NCBI RefSeq assembly: GCF_003945345.1
Contig: NZ_AP019308.1
Coordinates: forward strand, 7,187,001-7,251,000
Origin: Paenibacillus baekrokdamisoli
GTDB taxonomy: Bacteria > Bacillota > Bacilli > Paenibacillales > Paenibacillaceae
Length of the DNA: 64,000 nt
Direction of reading: 5' to 3'
In this document: positions 1 through 7,967 of the stretch, in pieces
Layout: each line of letters opens with the position of its first letter
Position numbering within the stretch: position 1 is the stretch's first letter
The notes under the pieces: generated by a model
The model's database searches: none
Told to the model about the DNA's origin: nothing
Seen by the model: only the letters and a program-made list of their open reading frames with translations
Translations under genes and position numbers: made by a program

Positions 1-567
1 AATGCTAGTGTTCGGCCTACCCCGGAGTCCTTCTATCACATATCCACGCCATATTCGGCAAGTAAATTTTCAGCTGAACACTACTTTCAAGTCTATTCAC
101 ATATGTACAATATGCCGATCACCATGCTGCGGCTATCTAATGTATTCGGACCTGGACAATTGATCACGAATCCTTATTGCGGCGTTGTTGCTAAGTTTTT
201 TGATGCCGTTGAGAAAAAGGAGCCGATATCCATATACGGCGATGGAACGCAAAGCCGGGATTTCTCCTATATTGAGGATGTTATTGATGCCATATTGATT
301 GCTGCCTCCCATAAAGACAGTATAGGCAAGCTATACAATATCGGCAGCGGAATAGAAACGAGTGTTCAACAACTTGCGGCTCATATCTCTACCGTAGCAG
401 GATTTATAGATTACCCCACTGTTTCTTTACCTAAAAGAGTCATTGATAATGTCCATCATCGCTCCGTAAATAACAGTTTGATTAAGAAAGAATTACAGTG
501 GGCTCCTCGTCATACATTGCGCCAAGGCCTGGAAGAAACCTATAACTGGTTGAAAAAAAAGGGCTAA
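1..567 (+). CDS. NAD-dependent epimerase/dehydratase, C-terminal part (5' end outside window)
   Basis: The reading frame is open from base 1, so the gene starts upstream; the first in-window ATG (103) is internal. The translated frame carries the extended short-chain dehydrogenase active-site motif YSASK (Y18 and K22 counted from base 1), followed by LRLSNVFGPGQ and the GDGTQSRDFSYIEDV block typical of nucleotide-sugar epimerases and dehydratases such as GalE or RmlB relatives. Family knowledge: these enzymes alter the sugar of an NDP-sugar in the cytoplasm with bound NAD. The NAD-binding GxxGxxG motif lies outside the window. It is followed after 20 bases by a glycosyltransferase-like gene, which fits a surface-glycan operon. 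The exact sugar cannot be told. Confidence 0.9.
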   Translation, partial: NASVRPTPESFYHISTPYSASKFSAEHYFQVYSHMYNMPITMLRLSNVFGPGQLITNPYCGVVAKFFDAVEKKEPISIYGDGTQSRDFSYIEDVIDAILIAASHKDSIGKLYNIGSGIETSVQQLAAHISTVAGFIDYPTVSLPKRVIDNVHHRSVNNSLIKKELQWAPRHTLRQGLEETYNWLKKKG

Positions 568-587
568 GGAAGAGAGGATGGTTAACA

Positions 588-1562
588 ATGAAAATTCTTG
601 CGCTGGTAGAAGGTGAGCATCATCGATTGAATTTCTGTTGGGCTTTGGAGGAATTGGGTCATCAGGTTTATTATTTGAATGAAATTACCGAACAATTGTT
701 TGATGATGCGGTACGAGACTTTAAACCAGATATGACTTTTGGAATGGGGTGGGATTTTTTACAGAGCAGGACCGATATTTTGCCTCAAATAAAAGCACGC
801 CACAACCTGTTCCACTTATATTTTGCTGAGGAGGATTGGCTGCATTATATTGGATTGTCGAAGCCTTACGTCTCAACCGTGCAAACGCATTTTGTACTTT
901 CCCGCAGTTACAATTGTGTACCTAAATATAAAGAAATGGGTATTAATGCGACTTATTTGGACGTCGGAAGCAACCCATCCTTCCATCGACCATTAAAACC
1001 AGTTCCTCACTATCAATGTGACGTTTCTGTAGTAGTGAACGGACAGTTTATATATGACATATTCAGACGGAAAAGCCTATCCGATCTTGTTTATCCCCTC
1101 TTTGATGCTCCTTTTGATACACGGATTCGTGGACGAGATTGGGATACTGAATTGCCGAGAAATATTGGTATCACGGCCAATCCCAAGATGCTGTACGGCA
1201 TTCTTCCTTATCAAGAGACACCGCTAGTGCATAACTCTGCCAAAATAAATATTAGCGTTCAAACCGTAGAAGACCAATTAAGCAGCCGAACCTACGATAT
1301 TTTGGCATCAGGGGGCTTCCTACTTACTTCGGATTCTCCGGGGGTCAGAGCTAGATTAAAACCTGGTATCAATTGTGTAGTATCGAATTCACCGGAAGAA
1401 ACAATAGAACTAATCAAGTACTATTTGAAACATGAAGGAAAACGTGAGGATATCGCCAGAAAAGGGCGGGAGTTTGCTTGTACGGAGGGCTCTTATGTGA
1501 CGAATATACCACGAGTTTGGCCGATGATTGAAGAAGAGATGAATCGATATTATGGGCGATAA
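588..1562 (+). CDS. CgeB-like glycosyltransferase family protein
   Basis: A 324-residue protein. The C-terminal third has the pattern SSRTYDILASGGFLLTSDS followed by a Glu-rich helix (SPEETIELIKYYL), which matches the glycosyltransferase group-1-like domain of CgeB/spore-maturation-type proteins. The N-terminal half begins MKILALVEGEHH and resembles the Rossmann-like receptor half of a GT-B fold. No signal peptide or membrane segment is seen, so it is probably cytoplasmic. A GAGG ribosome site lies about 10 bases before the ATG. It sits between a sugar epimerase and an ATP-grasp gene, suggesting decoration of a cell-surface or spore-surface glycan. The CgeB relationship is from motif recognition; donor and acceptor are unknown. 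Confidence 0.78.
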   Translation: MKILALVEGEHHRLNFCWALEELGHQVYYLNEITEQLFDDAVRDFKPDMTFGMGWDFLQSRTDILPQIKARHNLFHLYFAEEDWLHYIGLSKPYVSTVQTHFVLSRSYNCVPKYKEMGINATYLDVGSNPSFHRPLKPVPHYQCDVSVVVNGQFIYDIFRRKSLSDLVYPLFDAPFDTRIRGRDWDTELPRNIGITANPKMLYGILPYQETPLVHNSAKINISVQTVEDQLSSRTYDILASGGFLLTSDSPGVRARLKPGINCVVSNSPEETIELIKYYLKHEGKREDIARKGREFACTEGSYVTNIPRVWPMIEEEMNRYYGR

Positions 1563-2529
1563 TCAGACATTGAATCTATTAATTACTTCCGCTGGAGGGA
1601 TATCCGGGACATTTTTAATTCGTCATCTGCTCGATCATCCAATTGATAATTGTCACTATAACATCGTCGCAGTGGACAGCGATGAACATTCTTTAGCCAG
1701 ATACATGAGCCCAACCTTCTATCATGTGCCGAAGTGTAATGATCCTCGTTACGAAAAAGTCATCTACGATATTATTATAAAAGAGAACATTCATATGATT
1801 TTTCCAGTTACCTCCTATGATACTCCGTTTTATGCCAAACATAAAAACAAGCTTTCCAGTATGGGGGTCAAGTTACTGGTCTGTGACTCCACGACGCATG
1901 AGCTATTGCATAATAAAAAAAAGATGTATGCTCTAATGAGCAGCATCGGGGTGCCTACCCCGCTTGTATATGAGAATCAGGGCAACATCCACTATCCCGC
2001 AATGATCAAAGCTTGTGAAAGTAGTGGAAGTGTGGGCGTTCACAAGCTGGAAAGTAGTGTTGATCGGCAGTATTGGACATCGAAGCTCAAGGAATATGTC
2101 ATCACGGACTATGTCCATGGTAAGGAATTCACCGTCGATTGCTTGTTCGATCAAAATGGAAAATTAATTATTTACAGTACTCGCGAAAGAAAGAAAGTTC
2201 ATGGTGGTGGGGTTGTCATAAGCAAAAAGGTAGAGACTGCTGAAGCAGTAAAGGAGATTTTGAAAACATTAGAATCTCATCTTTCTTTGATTGGTCCTGT
2301 TAACTTTCAATATATTCTTGATGAAAACAACCATATCTTCTTGACCGATTTCAACACGCGTTTCGCGTCAGGTGGATTACCACTCACTATAGCTGCAGGA
2401 AACGATATACCGAATGTCATGGTTCAATTAATGCTGGGACTTCCTACTAATGCAGCTGCTAATAAGAAAGAGATATTTGGTCTGATGATGTATCGCTATT
2501 ATCACGAGTTTTTTGTTGAGGAAGAGTGA
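1552..2529 (+). CDS. ATP-grasp domain carboxylate-amine/thiol ligase-like protein
   Basis: A 325-residue protein overlapping the preceding gene by 11 bases, which suggests translational coupling. The N-terminus (LLITSAGGISGTFLIRHLL) is a Rossmann-like pre-ATP-grasp domain. The central part has the LHNKKKMYALMSSIGVPTP segment typical of ATP-grasp proteins, then a glycine/serine loop (ESSGSVGVHKL), and a metal-binding end (NFQYILDENNHIFLTDFNTRF) in the manner of carbamoyl-phosphate-synthase-like and PylC-like members. The family joins a carboxylate to an amine or thiol using ATP. In this neighbourhood it may attach an amino acid or similar group to a sugar, which is inference only. Confidence 0.82.
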   Translation: MGDNQTLNLLITSAGGISGTFLIRHLLDHPIDNCHYNIVAVDSDEHSLARYMSPTFYHVPKCNDPRYEKVIYDIIIKENIHMIFPVTSYDTPFYAKHKNKLSSMGVKLLVCDSTTHELLHNKKKMYALMSSIGVPTPLVYENQGNIHYPAMIKACESSGSVGVHKLESSVDRQYWTSKLKEYVITDYVHGKEFTVDCLFDQNGKLIIYSTRERKKVHGGGVVISKKVETAEAVKEILKTLESHLSLIGPVNFQYILDENNHIFLTDFNTRFASGGLPLTIAAGNDIPNVMVQLMLGLPTNAAANKKEIFGLMMYRYYHEFFVEEE

Positions 2530-2531
2530 GC

Positions 2532-3173
2532 ATGCCTGTACTCTATATGGATTTGGATGGAACCATTCTTGACGTTTGGCAAAGATATTATTGTCTCATG
2601 AAGGACTTTTTTGAGAGTAAGCTAGATAACCCTTTTCCAGAACTGCAGCAATATCAACAGTTAAAAATGACATTAATTGAAGATGCAACAATCATTCATC
2701 ATCTCTATCAGAATCGCAATTTCTCGAAGAACGATGTTCTCTCTGAGTTCAGGTTGTATAAGCAGGGTGCTTTGGAGAGTGAACGGATGCTTCGAAAGGA
2801 TACCTTAATCGGGCAGTTACACCAATTTAAGGCTCAACTTAAATCCGAATACAAACTGCATCTGCTCTCAATTCGAAGAAATAAGAACCTCGCGATGCAG
2901 CAGCTGCAATATTTAAATATCATGGAATTATTTGATCAGATTGATTTTGTATTACCGACACGAGAATACAATCCCAAATGGTTTGCAATCAAAAACAAAG
3001 TGAGTAGAGACGATTGCATAATTGGTGACAGCGAGATTGATATCGCCTGCGGCACTATGCTTGGACTGCGAACCTTTCATGTCAGCACGGGATTAAGAAG
3101 TTACGAGTATGCAGCACAGCTTGGTCAAGCCATTCGATTGAACAACTATTCAGAGGTCCATGCGTATTTATAA
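2532..3173 (+). CDS. HAD-superfamily hydrolase (phosphatase-like)
   Basis: About 213 residues. Motif I is YMDLDGTILD (nucleophile D7, acid/base D9) and motif IV is IIGDSEIDIACG, the usual Mg-binding acidic motif, so a phosphatase or phosphoglycolate-phosphatase-like role is likely. The frame is open from a GTG at 2526 that overlaps the previous stop. However, GAGGAAG at 2518-2524 is only one base from that GTG and seven from the ATG at 2532, so the ATG is preferred. It is the last gene of the left-hand operon and is followed by a strong terminator. The substrate is unknown; a sugar-phosphate would fit the neighbours. Confidence 0.85.
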   Translation: MPVLYMDLDGTILDVWQRYYCLMKDFFESKLDNPFPELQQYQQLKMTLIEDATIIHHLYQNRNFSKNDVLSEFRLYKQGALESERMLRKDTLIGQLHQFKAQLKSEYKLHLLSIRRNKNLAMQQLQYLNIMELFDQIDFVLPTREYNPKWFAIKNKVSRDDCIIGDSEIDIACGTMLGLRTFHVSTGLRSYEYAAQLGQAIRLNNYSEVHAYL

Positions 3174-3182
3174 GATTCAAAG

Positions 3183-3237
3183 AAACTGCTCTTGGTAAAA
3201 TGGCGGGTTGTACCTCCATTTTACCAAAGAGCAGTTT
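3183..3237 (+). terminator. Long intrinsic terminator after the left glycan operon
   Basis: Arms 3183-3203 and 3216-3237 pair over about 21 bp with a single bulged base and a 12-base loop, followed by a T-rich run (ttttatt). It starts ten bases after the HAD gene stop. The A-rich 5' side could also terminate transcripts from the other strand. Confidence 0.9.
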
Positions 3238-3333
3238 TATTGCTTTACAAGCCGTTACATATTACTTGGCTCCTGCCATGTGGAGAATAATAGTCGCCGT
3301 AAATATCGTACTTGTGCAATCTGTATCGCAGGA

Positions 3334-3362
3334 TTGACAGTAAGGATATTTGAAAATATAAT
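3334..3362 (+). promoter_or_regulatory. Consensus sigma-A promoter of the hydrolase-TetR operon
   Basis: TTGACA at 3334-3339 and TATAAT at 3357-3362 are both perfect consensus hexamers, separated by exactly 17 bases. The predicted start is near 3369, about 60 bases before the hydrolase ATG. The last base of the -10 box is the first base of a 23-bp palindrome, so a bound repressor would block it. Confidence 0.88.
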
Positions 3363-3384
3363 CATTACACACAGTGTGTAATGA
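3362..3384 (+). promoter_or_regulatory. 23-bp perfect palindrome, probable TetR-family operator
   Basis: An odd-length palindrome with 11-bp perfect arms around A3373 (core ACACACAGTGTGT). It begins at the end of the -10 box and covers the transcription start. The only TetR-family gene in the window is the third gene of the operon it controls (5563), so autorepression is the simplest reading. A further TGTAA half-site lies at about 3395. Confidence 0.82.
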
Positions 3385-3428
3385 AATACCTTGGTGTAAC
3401 ATTATATCGATAAGAAAGGACAGCGAAC

Positions 3429-4355
3429 ATGACAACTTCGGAACAGCAACCAGACCGCCCTTGGATAAAGTGGATTATTATTCCTGTAGGCTTGATTCTC
3501 ATGTATGCGCTTAAATTACGCGAACGTCTGTACCGTTACCGGCCCGAGCCGATGGAGCAGCAGTATGGTGAACCGGGTCCGTATCGTAGTGCAAGCTTAG
3601 TCGTCAATGATGAGAACGGCGCTCCTCTTTACAAGCTGATCTACCCAGAGAATCGGAATGATGCTTGTCCAATCGTCATCTGGGGCAATGGCACGAACGC
3701 ACAGCCGGAGCATTACGAAGGACTGCTGGCTCATCTTGCCACATGGGGCTTCACGGTAGTCGGCAATTATTGCCTTACGACAGGAACGGGGAAGGAAATT
3801 GCGGAGACCGTTCGCTATGTTGTGAAGGAGAACGCTAGGGAAGCTAGCCCTTTTTACAGGAAGCTGCTGGTGGATTCTATCGGCTTGGTCGGTCAATCAC
3901 AAGGTGCGACAGGTGTACTAAACGCGAATAAGTATTTGGAGCATCCACCTCAGACGGTCGTCACGATTGCACTGCCCGCTCTGAGATGGTGCGACCCGAA
4001 GGACGTTTACGATGTTAAGACGCTGCCTACTTCTCTGTTTATTATGGCGGGAACACATGATGTTATGATTTCACCGAAATCGACGAACATGAATGCTTTT
4101 CTGAATGTCCGTGCAGGACAGCCAGCGGTCATGGCCATGACCAAAGCGGCAGGGCATCTGGAGAGCATGGGGAGCGGAGGCATGCACCGCGGTTATTTAA
4201 CCGCTTGGCTGCGCTACCGACTGGCGGGCGACAATAACGCAGCAGCCGTTTTTGCTGGGAAACAACCCGAACTTCACCGCAACAAAGGATGGAAACATAT
4301 CCGCACCCAGAATATGAATGCTCCAAACATACAGGAAGAGGGGAACAATAAATGA
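3429..4355 (+). CDS. Membrane-anchored alpha/beta hydrolase (chlorophyllase/lipase-like)
   Basis: A 308-residue protein. Residues about 13-30 (WIKWIIIPVGLILMYALKL) form one N-terminal hydrophobic segment, probably an anchor with the enzyme outside. The nucleophile elbow is GLVGQSQGATG (S157), the acid is in MAGTHDVM (D211) and the histidine in AAGHLESMG (H243), giving a complete Ser-Asp-His triad. The layout resembles dienelactone-hydrolase, chlorophyllase and PET-hydrolase-like esterases. RBS AAAGGA lies 8-9 bases before the ATG. First gene of the TetR-controlled operon; its stop overlaps the next start (ATGA at 4352). The substrate is probably an ester, not identifiable here. Confidence 0.85.
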   Translation: MTTSEQQPDRPWIKWIIIPVGLILMYALKLRERLYRYRPEPMEQQYGEPGPYRSASLVVNDENGAPLYKLIYPENRNDACPIVIWGNGTNAQPEHYEGLLAHLATWGFTVVGNYCLTTGTGKEIAETVRYVVKENAREASPFYRKLLVDSIGLVGQSQGATGVLNANKYLEHPPQTVVTIALPALRWCDPKDVYDVKTLPTSLFIMAGTHDVMISPKSTNMNAFLNVRAGQPAVMAMTKAAGHLESMGSGGMHRGYLTAWLRYRLAGDNNAAAVFAGKQPELHRNKGWKHIRTQNMNAPNIQEEGNNK

Positions 4356-5573
4356 AAAAATTCAAGCGAACTGTCTTTTTTTTGATTATCGTAATCGTGC
4401 TGACTATGGTCTATTTGCATCATTACTTGATCAAAAGACCAAGCCGGCAGAAGGATTTTAAGCAAACGCGTCCTGGCAAATGGAACAAGGTCAAACTTGA
4501 TAAAAAGGCGATATCGACTGATGGATCCAGCTATTATTTGTATAGCCGAAAAGGCAATAGCCGTAATTTGATGGTTTATTTCTCTGGGGGCGGAGGGTGC
4601 TGGAACGGGGAGACGGCCGCCATTCCGTTGTCGCTGCGCTCTTATCTCAAGCACGGACAGTTCGGCTATTACTTCGCGCGAATTCCCTTCTATATTCTCA
4701 ACATGTGCAGAGGTATCTTCGATAAGAGCCTAAATAATCCATTCTCAGAGTGGAACGTGGTGTTCATCCCTTATTCATCTGGAGATTTTCATGTTGGCAA
4801 CGACTGTGGATTATGTTCGTCAGGACGGTTCCCCAGTTCGACGTGTTAGGCATAACGGGAAAAACAACGTTGAGGAAGCACTGCAGTGGGTATTCGACAA
4901 TTTTGACACACCGGATAAACTTCTCATCTCAGGTTCGAGTGCTGGCGGTTTCGGCTCTGCTTTCTGGGCAAGCAAGATCGCGAATCATTACTCGGATGCG
5001 GAGATTTATCATCTTTCGGACAGCTCTTTCCTAGCATCAGAGAAATGGCCAGGAATAGTAGAAAATCAGTGGAAGTCCGACTTCAAGCGGAATTTCTCTT
5101 ACCCGATGGAAGCAGATATGATCAGTGCGGCGTTCCTAGCGAACGGCAAGATGATGCCCGCTCATTCCGTGCTGCTCTACGCAAGTACCGTCTATGACAA
5201 AGTACTGACTTCCTTTCAGAATAATTTGAATGGTAAAGGGGACGAGATAGATCCGGATATCTCCGAAGAGTGGAGTCGGCAATTTCGGGCCTCTACGAAA
5301 CGGCTATCCGAACAGCTGCCGAACTTCTATTACTTTCTCACTGATTATGGCTATGATGAGAAAAGCCATACGACTCCGCATACGCTGCTGCCCATGAAAG
5401 CTTACTTCGAGGCGCAGGAGGAAGGGAAGAAATTATCCGAATGGCTTGACGACATCATTAACAAGAACGACCGGGCATCGCTAGGTTCACGTTTCCTTCA
5501 GAGTGAGAGCGATACGGAGCAGAATGGCTATGAGAAAATTCTAACGAGCAGGGGGCCTGGCAATGAAACTTAG
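4352..5573 (+). pseudogene. Pectinacetylesterase-like protein, broken by a single frameshift
   Basis: Two overlapping frames together make one protein of about 406 residues. Frame 1 (4352-4849) gives an N-terminal membrane segment, LMVYFSGGGGCWN and NVVFIPYSSGDFHVGN. Frame 2 (open to 5573) continues with TVDYVRQDG, then the nucleophile motif LLISGSSAGGFGS. These are the ordered motifs of the pectinacetylesterase/NOTUM family, which removes acetyl groups from polysaccharides. The switch lies near 4801-4803, where one extra base moves the frame; removing one would give HVGN-TVDYV. Either a real inactivating mutation or a sequencing error. Overlaps the hydrolase by ATGA and the TetR gene by 11 bases, so it was once a coupled member of the operon. 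Confidence 0.8.
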
Positions 5574-6189
5574 AGAGAAGCAGCTTCAGCTTACTAGAGA
5601 GATGATTAAGGATGCCGCACTAGAGGCGTTCTGTGAGAAGGGCATAGAAGGCGCGGATTTGGTGCTGATTGCCGCTCGCTCGGGTACGTCTAGGCGAACG
5701 TTATACCATCATTTCAAAGATAAGGAGCAGCTGGCCACTGAAGTATATATTGACAATCTGAAGCGGATGTTCGGAAGGCTGCTCCTCGAATTCAATTTTC
5801 AATCACCGCGTGCTTCTGTGGAAGCGATTCTCAATAAATACTTGTCGATAAGAGAGCATCATCCGGACCTGCTGTATTTCGATTCGTTGTTTAATGTCTA
5901 TTTCGCAAATATGGGCAAAAACCCGGCAGATCTGGAGGAGTACAAGCAGCTGATAAGCGAGGAGACACGCTTGTCCATGAGCGCTTTCTCTTTGGAGTCG
6001 GAATCCGAGGAAACGGGGCAGAAGCTGGTATGGATTGAACGGACACGAATGGTTACACATCTGTACTTCATCTATCTGCAGAAGTCGGTACTGAGTTCGC
6101 GGCAAAGCCGAGATGCTGCAAAGGCCGAGGAGCTTGAGCAGGATATTCGCTATAAGCAGTTTCTACTCAGCTTATGGGAAGGACAATGA
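5563..6189 (+). CDS. TetR/AcrR-family transcriptional regulator
   Basis: A 208-residue protein. Residues about 10-55 form the TetR helix-turn-helix (AALEAFCEKGIEGADLVLIA, then SGTSRRTLYHHFKDKEQL). The C-terminal ligand-binding part is helical and not recognisable. It overlaps the broken esterase gene by 11 bases and is likely translated from the same message. The probable operator is the palindrome at 3362-3384 in front of the operon, giving autoregulation. Its stop overlaps the next kinase start by four bases (ATGA 6186-6189), so it is physically coupled to the sugar-sensing genes downstream. The effector is unknown. Confidence 0.9.
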   Translation: MKLREKQLQLTREMIKDAALEAFCEKGIEGADLVLIAARSGTSRRTLYHHFKDKEQLATEVYIDNLKRMFGRLLLEFNFQSPRASVEAILNKYLSIREHHPDLLYFDSLFNVYFANMGKNPADLEEYKQLISEETRLSMSAFSLESESEETGQKLVWIERTRMVTHLYFIYLQKSVLSSRQSRDAAKAEELEQDIRYKQFLLSLWEGQ

Positions 6190-7967
6190 ATCGCGGCGGG
6201 GGGAGGCTTCGTCATACGATCCGCTTCAAGCTGATCATCGGCGTTGTGGCAATTCTCGTTCCGCTGATCGGACTGCTGAACTTCAATCAATACTATGCGG
6301 CGCAGGTTGTTCGTAAGCAGGTTGCAGTAAGCAATCAAAGCTACACTACCCTATACATGAATCAAATTGATGGGCAATTGTGGGAGATCGATAGCTTCTT
6401 GATTAGAATGATCGTCTCCGACTCGAATCTGGCCATGATGGATAAACAACTGGAGGAAGAGGAATATGAGCGTCTGAAGGTACAGCTTTCCAGGCAGCTG
6501 ACGAACGAAATTACCCGCTATGCTCCGGTTGACGGATTTCTAATCTATTCAGCCTTGGATTCCGGTCTCATCGAAGCGTTCAGCTCTCGGCCTCCCTATC
6601 CGGAGAGACAGGCGGTCGGCGAAGAAATTGTTCATATGCTGAGCGGATCGCCTGCGCAGTCTCAGCTCGGAGGCAGGCATTGGCAGGTGCGCGAAATTAA
6701 TGGCAGTTACTATATGCTTCGGCTGCTCCGAGCCGAGGCGAACATTTATGTCGGCGCCTGGGTGAAGGCGGACAGCCTTCTTGTTCCGCTTAAGCTGATT
6801 GATCTCGGCGAAAGCGGATTTTCTCTTTTTGCCACAAAAGCTGGCGAGCCGATGATGCATTCTGCAGCGGTACGAGATAACGGGATCGACCTGAGCTTCG
6901 CTTCGGGTGGATACAGCTTATCAGGCAGCCCCGAACGTTATTTGACCGTGGGGGAGCTGTCGCGTCAGGGCGACTTCCGCCTAGTAGCGCTTATTCCGGA
7001 GCAGCGGATATTAAAGAGCTTATTTGATCTCCGCCAGTGGAATACGGTTGTCTCGGCAGGGTCTATACTGCTGCTGCCCCTTAGTCTTATCCTGCTTCGC
7101 AGGACAATCATGCTTCCGATCCGAAGACTACTATCCGCCATGAAACGGATTGGCGAAGGACATATGCAGGGTATACCGGAAACAAGCTCTACTACGGAGG
7201 AGTTCCGCGTCGTGAATGACAACTTCAATCGTATGCTGAATCAAATTGGGGAACTCAAAATTCATGTGTACGAGGAGCAGCTGAGCAAACAAAAAGTGGA
7301 GCTAAGGCAGCTTCAAACGAGTATTAATCCCCACTTTTATTTAAATTCTTTGAACATCCTCCATAGCCTAGCGATCGTGCGCGATTATGAACTCATCCAA
7401 GAGATGTCCCGTTGTCTTGTGGACTATTTCCGTTATATTTTTCGAAGCCATATTTCTTTCGTATCACTCGGGGATGAACTGATGCATATGCGCAATTATA
7501 TTCGCATCCAAGAGCTCCGTTTTCCTGATTTACTGAGCAGCGATATTGAGGTGCCGCCTTATCTATTCGGACTGGGTGTCCCCCCGCTTGTTATCCAAAC
7601 CTTCGTAGAGAATGCCATCAAGCACGCGTTCTCGGTGGAGAAGCCTTTTGCTCTGACCATTCGAGGCAAGCTGGAGTCAGGAGAAGGAGAGCCTTACGTT
7701 CAGCTCGTTATTGAGGATACGGGCATTGGATTCAGCGTTGAGGTACTTGCCGCTCTGTCGGAGGGTGCCTCGCTGGAGCGTGAAGATGGGAGCAGGCATG
7801 GCATCTGGAATGCACGGCGAAGGCTGGAGCTGCTTTATGGCGGAGCTGCAAGCTTGAGGTTCTCGAACCGTGAGGTAGGCGGCGCGCGGGTCGAAATCCT
7901 TCTGCCAATGAGGAAATGCCTGGAGGAAGGAGAGGACAATGATGCTGAAATTGCTCATCGTCGATGA
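6186..7967 (+). CDS. YesM-type sensor histidine kinase
   Basis: About 593 residues from the ATG at 6186, which overlaps the TetR stop and follows GGGAAGGA; the frame is also open from an ATG at 6174 that lacks a ribosome site. Order: TM1 (about 13-32), an extracellular sensor region of roughly 250 residues, TM2 (about 288-306), HAMP-like linker, His_kinase domain with the phospho-acceptor in INPHFYLNSLNILHSL (H383), and an HATPase domain with FVENAIKHAF (N-box) and EDTGIGF (G-box). YesM-type kinases sense extracellular sugars or binding proteins and phosphorylate YesN-type regulators. It overlaps the next gene by 29 bases and probably controls the lipoprotein/glycosidase/permease genes that follow. 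Confidence 0.92.
   Translation: MNRGGGRLRHTIRFKLIIGVVAILVPLIGLLNFNQYYAAQVVRKQVAVSNQSYTTLYMNQIDGQLWEIDSFLIRMIVSDSNLAMMDKQLEEEEYERLKVQLSRQLTNEITRYAPVDGFLIYSALDSGLIEAFSSRPPYPERQAVGEEIVHMLSGSPAQSQLGGRHWQVREINGSYYMLRLLRAEANIYVGAWVKADSLLVPLKLIDLGESGFSLFATKAGEPMMHSAAVRDNGIDLSFASGGYSLSGSPERYLTVGELSRQGDFRLVALIPEQRILKSLFDLRQWNTVVSAGSILLLPLSLILLRRTIMLPIRRLLSAMKRIGEGHMQGIPETSSTTEEFRVVNDNFNRMLNQIGELKIHVYEEQLSKQKVELRQLQTSINPHFYLNSLNILHSLAIVRDYELIQEMSRCLVDYFRYIFRSHISFVSLGDELMHMRNYIRIQELRFPDLLSSDIEVPPYLFGLGVPPLVIQTFVENAIKHAFSVEKPFALTIRGKLESGEGEPYVQLVIEDTGIGFSVEVLAALSEGASLEREDGSRHGIWNARRRLELLYGGAASLRFSNREVGGARVEILLPMRKCLEEGEDNDAEIAHRR

Noticed and set aside
4750..5034. 94-codon frame inside the broken esterase gene
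   Set aside because: Third-frame shadow; the esterase motifs lie in the other two frames.
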